DNA of 64,000 nucleotides from Phycisphaerales bacterium (GTDB lineage Bacteria; Planctomycetota; Phycisphaerae; UBA1845; UTPLA1): positions 5,570,266-5,634,265 of the forward strand of contig JACKHI010000001.1 in assembly GCA_020639075.1 (NCBI GenBank), written 5' to 3'. Positions 43,615-51,747 of the stretch are shown piece by piece. Position 1 is the stretch's first letter, and each line of letters begins with the position of its first letter. The translations under genes were made by a program, and so were the position numbers. The notes beneath the pieces are model-generated. The model saw only the letters and a program-made list of their open reading frames with translations, ran no database searches and had not been told where the DNA came from.

Positions 43615-45095
43615 TGAGCGGCAATCTCCCTGGCGGCGACGGGGCAGATTTGTGAAAGTCGTTCGGCCAGCAGTCGCGCCTGGGCCCGTCTCGTGTGCGG
43701 TTCCAGCGTCGCCGCGGATCGATCGAGCCGAAGATCGCTCACGCGCCATCGACCGTACAGCGTTGCAATTGCGGACTGGATGGCCTGTGTATCATCCGGG
43801 TCGCACAGGCTGACGCCGTCAAACTCCCGCAGAACGCCCGCGGCGGCGCCATGCAATGGCACTGCGGCAAGAATCGGACGTCCGCTGCCGAGGCATTCGT
43901 AGATCTTGGCAGTCGTGTCCTTTTCGCTGCCCGGCAGATTCGGCAGAAGGACGACATTGACTGTCGCATTCGCCAGGGCGCGGCATGTCGTTGAGTGCGG
44001 AAGCAGTCCGCGATAGCGGATGGCGTCGGGCCGCCGCCGAATCAGGTCATCGACGTGAGGTCCAGGACGCCCCACGAATTCAAGCGAGGCGAATTCTGCC
44101 GCCTCGGGAGTCGTTTCCAGAAACGAACAGAACGCCTCGATGAGCTTGACGGGGCTACGCGTCTGGTAGAGTGAGCCTGCGTATAGAAGAGTGAAACGGC
44201 GCTGCGATGCCGTTGGAGTGTCTGGCGTTGTGCCGATCGCGAAGTCGCCCGGATCAAATCCATTCGGGATCGTCACGAACTTCTCCGGCAATTCCTGCGC
44301 GTACCGCGCTCGAAATCGATCGGTCATGTGATCATTGACGCTGATTACGCAGGACGCATGACGCACGACAGCGCGTTCCGCGCGCCGCGTCGCGCTTCGG
44401 CCCCAGCGGCTCGTCCACTGTTTCCAGTGAATGTACTCGACCCACGGATCGCGAAAATCGGCCAGCCATGGGACACGGAGCACCCGTTTCACTGCGAGTC
44501 CGATCAGATGATCGCTGAACGGCATTCCGCTGGAGAACACTGCCTGAAATCGGTGTATTTTGTGAAGCTTCCGGGCCAGGCGAACTATCGTCGGCAATCG
44601 CCAGATCCCGCGATCCGGAAACGCGAGGCGATCGTGCAGGCGTTCCAACCGCCATTTCAGCCCTTCCTGCCAGCGCTTTGCCGGCACGCCGACAACGCGT
44701 GTGCATTTCCCGAGCCGCTCACCGAGCGACCGGCTGACGTGCGACGGCCAGTGATCGAGCGATGCATTCAAACGATGTACCATCAAACCCGCAGGAAGAT
44801 CGTCGAGACTCTCTCGATCGACGGCGCGTCGCGCGTCGTGACTGTTCTGCACGTCGGAGCGCATCGCCCCCGTGATGATGACGGGTTCCCAGCCGAAGTC
44901 CCGCAGGTATTTGGCGAATTTCCGGATTCGAATCGCACCGACGGAGGCCACGGGCGGAAACCGACTGGCAATGACGAGGACCGGGCGGCGTTCGCGCTGC
45001 GTCGATTCGATGGGCGGGGGGGCGACATCAGCCTCATTGGGAACAGAATACCCGATGCCTAAACCGGATTCAGTTGACGCCGGGCGATCATTCAT
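43611..45095 (-). CDS. GT4-type glycosyltransferase
   Basis: A 494-residue GT-B glycosyltransferase. The N-terminal domain has VLVIASRFPPVASVGAIRIR and, further on, WLADFRDPWVEY; the C-terminal domain has FTLLYAGSLYQTRSPVKLIE, LEFVGRPGPHVDDLI and AKIYECLGSGRPILAAVP, the donor-binding helix. Start is set at ATG 45095 (MNDRPAST); the frame is open 24 codons further but composition there is poor. It overlaps the deacetylase start by four bases. About 270 bases without a gene lie upstream of it, which might hold an internal promoter. Confidence 0.86.
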   Translation of the reverse strand: MNDRPASTESGLGIGYSVPNEADVAPPPIESTQRERRPVLVIASRFPPVASVGAIRIRKFAKYLRDFGWEPVIITGAMRSDVQNSHDARRAVDRESLDDLPAGLMVHRLNASLDHWPSHVSRSLGERLGKCTRVVGVPAKRWQEGLKWRLERLHDRLAFPDRGIWRLPTIVRLARKLHKIHRFQAVFSSGMPFSDHLIGLAVKRVLRVPWLADFRDPWVEYIHWKQWTSRWGRSATRRAERAVVRHASCVISVNDHMTDRFRARYAQELPEKFVTIPNGFDPGDFAIGTTPDTPTASQRRFTLLYAGSLYQTRSPVKLIEAFCSFLETTPEAAEFASLEFVGRPGPHVDDLIRRRPDAIRYRGLLPHSTTCRALANATVNVVLLPNLPGSEKDTTAKIYECLGSGRPILAAVPLHGAAAGVLREFDGVSLCDPDDTQAIQSAIATLYGRWRVSDLRLDRSAATLEPHTRRAQARLLAERLSQICPVAAREIAAQ

Positions 45096-45363
45096 GCCCG
45101 CATCGATGCGAGAATGGGTTGCGAATGTCGTCACTCTGCCGCCTCCACACGTTGTTACCGCGCGCAAGGATCGCGCGGATCAACGTCTCAATAACTTATC
45201 GAGCGTGTACCGGTCCGACTGGAGAATTCGCGGGGCAAATCCGGCACGGCTTGGGACATGAATCGCGCAAGAACTGCGCGTTCGTTCGCTCATGATGCTA
45301 AATGAGCTATCTGTATGTGATCGTCGGATTGTCGACGTACAGAATCGGAAAGGCGAAACGCGG

Positions 45364-46665
45364 TTACTCTCCGATACGGACGTCTGCGAGTGTCGGCAAT
45401 CCAAAGACGGAATCGAGCACATTCGATTCCGATTGCGTTGGCGTATTCGCCATACGCGCCGGCAATACGACGGGTTCGTTACCGAGAACGACACGCTCGA
45501 AAATGTCGAGTTCGGCGTCCCAGTCATGATTGGCCGCAACCCACTCGAGCGCTTCTGACGCCAGCCGCCTGCAGAGATCGTCATTCTGGAGGATTCGCGC
45601 CACGGACGCGGCGAATTCCTCGGGCGTATCGCCGACAAGCAGTTGCTTCTGTGCCTCGACGTTCAGACAGTCCGCCGCCGATGCCGTTGCGACGACCGGG
45701 CGACCGGCCGCCATGGCTTCGATCATCTTGTTTGGCAGACCTCGCGCGACGCGCAGCGGTGCAACAACAAGCCGGCATCGATCGAGGTGCGTTCGCATGT
45801 CGCGCACCCCGCCTGTGACGCTGATTCCGGGGCGGCGGCCGAGTCGGCGGACGCGCCGCGTTGGCGATCGACCGATGATGACGAACTGTGCGTCCATGTT
45901 TTGTGCATGTATGAGCGGCCAGACGCTGTTGGCGAACCAGCAAACGGCATCGACGTTGGGCTTGTAGTTCATTGTGCCGAGAAACCCGACGACGGGGCCG
46001 CAAGCGGCTGCGTCACTCACAGTTTCGACCCGGTTCACGCCGTTGCTGATGACGTGCACATTGGGATCGCGCTGAAAGGCGTCGATGAGGCGTCGCTCGC
46101 GCTGCGTGATCACGATTGTCTCGTCAAAGTCGTTCTGTATCCGTTGCTCGTAAGTCGCGAGGCGTCGCGCTTCGGTGCCATACAATCGAGAAAACGGAAA
46201 CCGGGCCGATCGAGCGTAGTCGCTCCATTTCTCGCTATCGATATCACAGAGATCGAGAATCTTCCGCTTCGCCGGAACAAGATCCGCATACGGCGCCATG
46301 ATCGAGGAGAAACAGACGACAATATCAAAGTGCTGACGTTCGGCCCAACGCGAGATCTGTCGCGCGAGGATTGGATTGGCATAGGCGCCGTGCGTCAGCG
46401 TTCCGCCGCGAAGCCATGCCGCACCTGCTCGAATCACGGCCGAGCGTTTCTGCCACGGAATGGCGAGAACATCGCGGCACCATCGACGGAGCTTCGATAC
46501 CCGCGCCGCGTCGGACGCCGTTTCCGTGAATGTCGCACAATAGACGTCGTGTCGAAGGGCGAGGCGGTCAATCTGATGAAACGTGCGGATTCGATCGCCC
46601 TTGTCCGGCGGGTAGGGGACCCGATTCGTCAAATACAGGATCTTCCGACGCTTCAGTTCCGCCAC
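45364..46665 (-). CDS. Sugar transferase of the PEP-CTERM/exosortase-associated Stp1 type
   Basis: A 433-residue GT4-like enzyme. The N-terminus ILYLTNRVPYPPDKGDRIRT and the segment LDLCDIDSEKWSDYA are near-diagnostic for the stp1 subfamily of sugar transferases found in exosortase A/PEP-CTERM loci. The C-terminal domain has VVGFLGTMNYKPNVDAVCWF and, for donor binding, VARGLPNKMIEAMAAGRPVV. It is 15 bases downstream of the FemAB-like gene and transcribed with it. It should start or extend the repeat unit of the exported polysaccharide. Confidence 0.9.
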   Translation of the reverse strand: MAELKRRKILYLTNRVPYPPDKGDRIRTFHQIDRLALRHDVYCATFTETASDAARVSKLRRWCRDVLAIPWQKRSAVIRAGAAWLRGGTLTHGAYANPILARQISRWAERQHFDIVVCFSSIMAPYADLVPAKRKILDLCDIDSEKWSDYARSARFPFSRLYGTEARRLATYEQRIQNDFDETIVITQRERRLIDAFQRDPNVHVISNGVNRVETVSDAAACGPVVGFLGTMNYKPNVDAVCWFANSVWPLIHAQNMDAQFVIIGRSPTRRVRRLGRRPGISVTGGVRDMRTHLDRCRLVVAPLRVARGLPNKMIEAMAAGRPVVATASAADCLNVEAQKQLLVGDTPEEFAASVARILQNDDLCRRLASEALEWVAANHDWDAELDIFERVVLGNEPVVLPARMANTPTQSESNVLDSVFGLPTLADVRIGE

Positions 46666-46680
46666 AGTCCTCCCCTTTCT

Positions 46681-47853
46681 TCAACCGGGAAGCGATTTCG
46701 CCAGCCACCCGCCCAACGGACGCGTGATTGCCAGCGGAAGTCCGCGCCAGACGCGCCTGGCCACGGCCCACTTCGCGGAGCCGGGCGATAGATCGGGCGC
46801 CCTTGCGCCCGGCGCTACGTAGCGCTGGTATTGGAGAATTGTCGGCTCGAAACCGCAGTGTCTTTTGAAGTCGGACGCGCCTTTGTTTTCGCGGCGCGAT
46901 CTGCCGAAATCGAATTCACAAAAGCCGCGTTCCACGCCCCATTCCATGCACTTCAAGTAGATGAAATGGCTGAGACCGTAGATTCTTGCGCGTTCGTCCA
47001 GCCCCAGGAAGTAGGGCATCAGCGTTCTGCGATGGAGAAACGTCAACAGACCGCCGATAGCGTGGCCGTCATGCCGCACGACTTGCACGAGCAAGCGATC
47101 GCCCAGAACGCTTCGAAGCGCTTCGAAGAACTGAAGCGGATAATTAGGCGACGCCAGGCGTCGCATCGACCTCGAATAAAGTCGCCAGACCACCTCCAGA
47201 TCGTTTGCGTCGAATGTCGTCTCGAGCGAGAACTTGCCGGCGGCCTGTCGCGCCGCAGCGCGGGCCTTGCGAGGGAGGAATTCCGCCACCTTGTCCGTTG
47301 TCGCGGGTAGTTCCCTGCGATATGTCGCATGGGACTCGATGATCGGCTCGCCGGGCAGTGCGGCCACAGTCGATCTCAGGTCGATGCTGCGGGCGCCGAT
47401 CCGGTCGGCAACGTCGATCGCCGCCCGATAGAGGGCATCCGCTGCAGACGTGTCATCCGCGATAATTCCGCCGTACGTCGCGTACGGCATGCTGACGAGC
47501 ATCCGAGACGCCACGACGCTGCGGACATCGAACATCGGCAGGACGCCGACGATTTTCTCGCCGCGCCGAGCGATGAGGTACTGCGGTTGATGGCCAAATG
47601 CACGTGCGACCGCCTGTTTCCATTCGAGTTCGTGGAAGAGCGTGGCGTCTGGATGGGCCGCGACGTATGCCGACCAGGGCAGGGCGTCGGCGTCGGAATT
47701 GAAATGAGAGACTCCAATCGGCGCGACATTCGGCGCTGCATCACGCAATTGCAGACCGTCGCGATTCCCCGGTTCGCGAATCAGGCTACTCGTCGTCCTC
47801 GGCCAGGTCTTCGTATTCGTAGCGAGCCCCTTTGGTGCGACAATCCGATGCAA
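46681..47853 (-). CDS. FemAB-like GNAT protein, PEP-CTERM/exosortase-associated type
   Basis: Up to 390 residues with the FemAB/BioF2 double GNAT-like fold: LFHELEWKQAVARAFGHQPQ in the first half, then AIGGLLTFLHRRTLMPYFLG, and the C-terminal signature CEFDFGRSRRENKGASDFKR followed by HCGFEPTILQYQRY, which matches the FemAB protein of exosortase A loci (FDFGRSK...G...FK..WGFEP.PL.Y.Y). It is presumed to transfer an aminoacyl or acyl group onto the glycan. The start is uncertain: ATG 47853 overlaps the kinase gene by 68 bases and has no ribosome binding site; a TTG just after the kinase stop is an alternative. Confidence 0.85.
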   Translation of the reverse strand: MHRIVAPKGLATNTKTWPRTTSSLIREPGNRDGLQLRDAAPNVAPIGVSHFNSDADALPWSAYVAAHPDATLFHELEWKQAVARAFGHQPQYLIARRGEKIVGVLPMFDVRSVVASRMLVSMPYATYGGIIADDTSAADALYRAAIDVADRIGARSIDLRSTVAALPGEPIIESHATYRRELPATTDKVAEFLPRKARAAARQAAGKFSLETTFDANDLEVVWRLYSRSMRRLASPNYPLQFFEALRSVLGDRLLVQVVRHDGHAIGGLLTFLHRRTLMPYFLGLDERARIYGLSHFIYLKCMEWGVERGFCEFDFGRSRRENKGASDFKRHCGFEPTILQYQRYVAPGARAPDLSPGSAKWAVARRVWRGLPLAITRPLGGWLAKSLPG

Positions 47854-48745
47854 TGCAGCCGAGCACGTTCAAGTGGTTCGATTGCAGCCAGTGCAATGAC
47901 TGCCGGACAAGGTGCGACGCCGTCTTGTTCATTCGAACGACGAGAATCACGCCCGTGCAGAGCGCACCGATTGCGCCCACATCCGACAGGGACTGCACGG
48001 GAGGTGTATCGACCAGAATGTAATGAAATCTCTCGCGGAGTTCGTCGAACACCCGCGTCGCGGCTCGTGAGTTCATCAACTCGCCGGAATTCAGGTCATG
48101 CCGCGCGCCGGCGGGGAGGGTCCACAGATTCGAGATCGGCGTTTGCGCGATCGCCTCGTCCAGCGTCACGCGGCCCGTCAGGACGTCCGCCAGGCCGGGC
48201 GTGTTCGGCATCTTGTAGAGCCGTGCCATGGATCCCTGACGCAGATCGCAATCGACGGCCAGAACGTTGAGGTGCCGGACCTCCGCCATCGTGACTGCGA
48301 GATTCGCAGTCGTGACGCTCTTGCCTTCCTTCGGGATGCTGCTCGTGATCGCGACGCATGCATGCTTGCCGGCCGTGTTTCGACGAAGCAGCCACGTTCG
48401 GGCGGCTCGGTATTGTTCGGTGACGGGGCTGGATCGTTCCCGGGCCGCTACGACCGTGCTGTGGACGTCCCAGTGGGGCGTCGGCACGACGATGGCGTCG
48501 TCTTTTCGCAGGCCGGCCGGGGAGAATCGATTGAGTACTTTTCGAGCCGCCGGAATTCTGAGTCGATGTCTCGGCTTGTTCGACGTGCCTGGTTCGGCGA
48601 CTGGCGAGGGCGCCTCCATTGTTGCGATGGCGTCGCCTTCCGCCTGAAAGGCGACGGCGGCTTCATCGACCGTGTCGATTCGGGCGGCTTTGATATTCGC
48701 TCGCTCCCGTTCGGCTCTCTTGATTGCTTCTGCGATTCGACCCAT
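47786..48745 (-). CDS. Bacterial tyrosine autokinase, exosortase-locus type
   Basis: A 319-residue BY-kinase, the cytoplasmic half of a Wzc/CpsCD-type regulator of polysaccharide length. Walker A is SSIPKEGKSVTTANLA (135-150), Walker A' is VLAVDCDLRQG (161-171) and Walker B ILVDTPPVQSLSDVGAI. The C-terminus reads YEYEDLAEDDE; only two tyrosines stand there, a small cluster compared with Wzc. The first 100 residues form a basic, disordered region. It follows the chain-length gene by 41 bases, the normal pairing with a separate membrane activator. Confidence 0.9.
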   Translation of the reverse strand: MGRIAEAIKRAERERANIKAARIDTVDEAAVAFQAEGDAIATMEAPSPVAEPGTSNKPRHRLRIPAARKVLNRFSPAGLRKDDAIVVPTPHWDVHSTVVAARERSSPVTEQYRAARTWLLRRNTAGKHACVAITSSIPKEGKSVTTANLAVTMAEVRHLNVLAVDCDLRQGSMARLYKMPNTPGLADVLTGRVTLDEAIAQTPISNLWTLPAGARHDLNSGELMNSRAATRVFDELRERFHYILVDTPPVQSLSDVGAIGALCTGVILVVRMNKTASHLVRQSLHWLQSNHLNVLGCIASDCRTKGARYEYEDLAEDDE

Positions 48746-48786
48746 GGTATTCGTCTCGTCTCGTCGGCGATCAGCCGTGCCGAGGG

Positions 48787-50490
48787 TTAGTTGCCCAACA
48801 ACTGATTGATCGTCTGCCGTGCGGAGTCCGCCACGCCGCCGTATTTCGCCGGGTTTTCCAGGCTCATGTATGCAAGCAGCCCTGTGGACGTCGCCGCCGT
48901 GATCGCAAGCGTCGCGGCCACGGGCATGACGAGCACCTTGCGTATCATTCGGCGTCGCAACGTGGTGATCGTCATGATTTCGCCGATGCTCTCGATGACG
49001 GGCAGCCCGAGCGACGTTGTGAGTTGCTTGGCGGTTCGATACGAGTGATCAACAAGCTCCGCGATCAACACCGCGAGAACGCCGACGGCGCCGCCGATGC
49101 CCAGGCAGATCAACATGACCAGCGACGACTTCGGCGTCACCGGGGTCGACGCCACCCAGGAGTCCTGGATCGCGCTGAATCGAACCGATCGATTCTTGTT
49201 GTCAAGGTAGAGGACCTGGCTGACGGGAGCGATCTGCTCCTGCCACTGTCGCAAGTCTTCCTTCAGGCGGACCAATTCGGCTTTCGCCCGATGGTACGCG
49301 TGGCGATGTTCCATCGCACTAGCCCGCGATTGCTCGATCTCGCCGAGACGAGCGACGATGGATGCGAGCCGGCGTTCCTTGCCGCCGATGCGGGCGACGA
49401 GTTTGTCGTACTGTCGCTGCGTTTCCTCGAGCGCGGCGTACCGATTGGTTTCGCTTTCCTCGCTGTACGCGTCCGAGATCGTGGCCGGCGTTTCGTCATA
49501 CTGCTTCTGGCGAAGCTCGAGTTGTTCCTTCGCCCGAACGATGGACGGATGGGAATCCGTCATCTCTTTCTGCGTCATGCCTTGGCGGATTTCCTCGCGA
49601 AGCCGCTGAATCTCCTCGAGGAGCTCGACGCGGCGAGGATTGGGGACTTCGTGCGCTGAAGCGGACGTCGCCGACCTCTCGTTTGAGAGCATCGCGAGGT
49701 TGTTGCTGAGTTCGGTATCGTAGAGACGCAATTCCTGGATCTCTCGCTCCGTGTCAACCTTTTCGATGACGAGCTTCGTCTGCTCGGCGTCCAGTCGGTC
49801 GGGCTTGTCCGGATCGATGCCGGGATACTTCACTTCGTACTCGATGATCTGCTGGTTCAGTTGCGCGATACGCTCGCGGGATTTGTCCGCCTCCGTCTTG
49901 AGAAACGCCTGGACGTCTTCCAGCACGCTGACGGCCATCGCGGTTGCCTTCGGGATGTAGCGATGTCGAATCGCGCGGACGACATCCGGAATCAGCTCAC
50001 GATTTGCATGTCGCATGGAAATCTGGACGATACGCTCGTTTTCCGATTCGCTGATGGTCTTGGTCGACAATCCCGCCGCGACGCTCGAAATGAGGTGGTC
50101 CCGCTGACGTTTGCCTTCCGGCGTCAGCGTTCCGTCCGGAAATCTCTCCAGCTTGTCGAGTCGGCCGCACTCGTTGAGGGCCTCTTCGATCAGGGCGGGG
50201 TCCTTGATCACGCTCTGCATTCGATCGCGTATCTCCGCGAAGGGATGCGCCCAGACGCTCGAGTTGACGATCGAGAAAACGGGATCGTGTTCGCTCTTGA
50301 CGATGGCGCCGCCGTCGTAGAGGCGGGGGACCATCAACGAGCAGAGGAACGCGATGGATGATACGAGACACGCCGGCATGATGAACAGCCAGCGACGATC
50401 CCGCACGACGCGCCAGATTTCGTGGAGCGTGTGGCGAATGTCCGAAACGGAGAATTCGTCGATGTGGTTGTTGTGGCCGTGATGCTGCAT
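48787..50490 (-). CDS. Polysaccharide chain-length determinant (Wzz/GumC-like)
   Basis: A 567-residue inner-membrane protein. The first helix (WLFIMPACLVSSIAFLCSLM, about 34-53) and two C-terminal helices (SSLVMLICLGIGGAVGVLAV; VLVMPVAATLAITAATS) enclose a long periplasmic region dominated by coiled coil (e.g. RERIAQLNQQIIEYEVKYPG; VARLGEIEQSRASAMEHRH). The GNVR-type end VSQVLYLDNKNRS leads into the second helix. This is the exosortase-locus chain-length family: it controls polymer size and activates the tyrosine kinase encoded next. The extra C-terminal helix after the cytoplasmic segment is unusual for Wzz but seen in this subfamily (from memory, moderate confidence). Confidence 0.87.
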   Translation of the reverse strand: MQHHGHNNHIDEFSVSDIRHTLHEIWRVVRDRRWLFIMPACLVSSIAFLCSLMVPRLYDGGAIVKSEHDPVFSIVNSSVWAHPFAEIRDRMQSVIKDPALIEEALNECGRLDKLERFPDGTLTPEGKRQRDHLISSVAAGLSTKTISESENERIVQISMRHANRELIPDVVRAIRHRYIPKATAMAVSVLEDVQAFLKTEADKSRERIAQLNQQIIEYEVKYPGIDPDKPDRLDAEQTKLVIEKVDTEREIQELRLYDTELSNNLAMLSNERSATSASAHEVPNPRRVELLEEIQRLREEIRQGMTQKEMTDSHPSIVRAKEQLELRQKQYDETPATISDAYSEESETNRYAALEETQRQYDKLVARIGGKERRLASIVARLGEIEQSRASAMEHRHAYHRAKAELVRLKEDLRQWQEQIAPVSQVLYLDNKNRSVRFSAIQDSWVASTPVTPKSSLVMLICLGIGGAVGVLAVLIAELVDHSYRTAKQLTTSLGLPVIESIGEIMTITTLRRRMIRKVLVMPVAATLAITAATSTGLLAYMSLENPAKYGGVADSARQTINQLLGN

Positions 50491-50543
50491 CGCAGTAGAG
50501 TCCGTTCTAGGCGTCGCCGCAACGTGCGGACGCGTAACTCGGT

Positions 50544-51332
50544 TTACGGGTTATTCTGGTAGTACGTTTGTCCTGAGTTGTAGGCGTAGCCGGGCGCGAT
50601 GAACGTCTGCGCCGCCGGCTGCATCGGCTGCAGCAACTCCTGGAATTTCTGTCCGACGTAAGCCAACGGCGTCGGAGGGACATAGAGAATATCGCCTTCA
50701 AGCAGATGAAAGTTCTTCTCGAGGTTGCCGCGCTTCATGATGTCGTTCGCATTGACGACGATGACATGCCGCTTGCCGTCCTCGTGGCTCGGGCGGATGA
50801 CGTGTACACGATCGGCCCATGCCGAAAACGTCGGTTGCGCCTTGCCGAGGACCGACAGAACCGTGTCCCGGCCTGTATACGGCTGGGGACCTCGTCCCGC
50901 GACCTCGCCGAATACGTAGATCCGCTTGCTGTCCCGCCGCGTCATACGGACGCTGACGACGGGCCGTTGATAATATCGTTGGAGGTTCGCCTCGAGCTTT
51001 CGTGCGATCTCGACAGGCGTCAGTCCGGCGACTTTCACGTCGCCGACAAGCTTGAGCGTGATCTTGCCGTCCGCACTGACGACCACGGCTTCGCCGTCCA
51101 CTTCAGGGCAGTTCGGTGACGTGATTTCCATCGCGTCGGGCGGCTGGACGATGTACTCGCCACCCGTGACATCGGCTTCGAAGTCATGCACGAATGCGTT
51201 GATTTCAGCGTCCGACGGTCCGCAGCCGGAACCGGCGATGATGTAGAGCATCGCGCCGACGAGCAGCGTCAATGCTACGATTCTCCTGCCGGTTGCCTTT
51301 TGCGGGCGTTCGCCATTGTGTCGATTCATCAT
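50544..51332 (-). CDS. Wza-like polysaccharide export lipoprotein
   Basis: A 262-residue outer-membrane polysaccharide export protein. The signal sequence ends in YIIAGSGC, a lipobox with Cys37 lipidated. The Poly_export domain reads YIVQPPDAMEITSPNCPEVD and VSADGKITLKLVGDVKVAGL with PVEIARKLEANLQRYY; a SLBB domain follows (RIYVFGEVAGRGPQPY). It lacks the C-terminal amphipathic helix barrel of full-length Wza (about 380 residues), as is usual for exosortase-locus exporters. It is the first gene of the long minus-strand polysaccharide operon and divergent from the coiled-coil ATPase gene. Confidence 0.9.
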   Translation of the reverse strand: MMNRHNGERPQKATGRRIVALTLLVGAMLYIIAGSGCGPSDAEINAFVHDFEADVTGGEYIVQPPDAMEITSPNCPEVDGEAVVVSADGKITLKLVGDVKVAGLTPVEIARKLEANLQRYYQRPVVSVRMTRRDSKRIYVFGEVAGRGPQPYTGRDTVLSVLGKAQPTFSAWADRVHVIRPSHEDGKRHVIVVNANDIMKRGNLEKNFHLLEGDILYVPPTPLAYVGQKFQELLQPMQPAAQTFIAPGYAYNSGQTYYQNNP

Positions 51333-51747
51333 CGCTCTGCTTCTCGCAAATGTATGACGCGATGCCGAGATTCGTCATGCGTCCTTTAACCCAATCGCTT
51401 ATCGGGTGACGCACAAGGCGACTGAATTTCGAGTTATCAGCAATCCAGCGATAAGAAATGCGACAGCGGCGAGCGGCGATCGTTCCTACCAGACGTTGGA
51501 CATTCTGGGACGAACGAAATCGCGTCGGCAAAAACTGCCGATCGGCGCGAATCTACCGCGCAACGACAGGATTGAGGGTCGTACGCAAGTTGTTCAGTGC
51601 GCAATCCTTCGCCCTCTGCATCAAGCCGCGCTTCCGCTGATTCCGATAACTCAGAGTACGAACCGAGTTTTTCGCCGCGCCCGTGACGTCTGTGGACCGC
51701 CGAGGCGGCGATCGAGCGACTGTACGCTTCTGCTGGAGCCGGATCGA
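51333..51747. other. Divergent promoter region between exporter and ATPase genes
   Basis: About 415 bases between the divergently read Wza-like and ATPase genes. The plus frame happens to stay open from 51406, but the composition changes sharply at the ATG at 51748, where the conserved ATPase N-terminus begins, so the upstream part is judged noncoding. It should contain both promoters; I see no reliable -35/-10 pair by eye. Confidence 0.6.

Noticed and set aside
51406..51747. N-terminal extension of the coiled-coil ATPase by 114 residues
   Set aside because: The conserved ATPase N-terminus begins exactly at ATG 51748 with GGAG upstream; the extension has no recognisable sequence and lies in the divergent promoter region.
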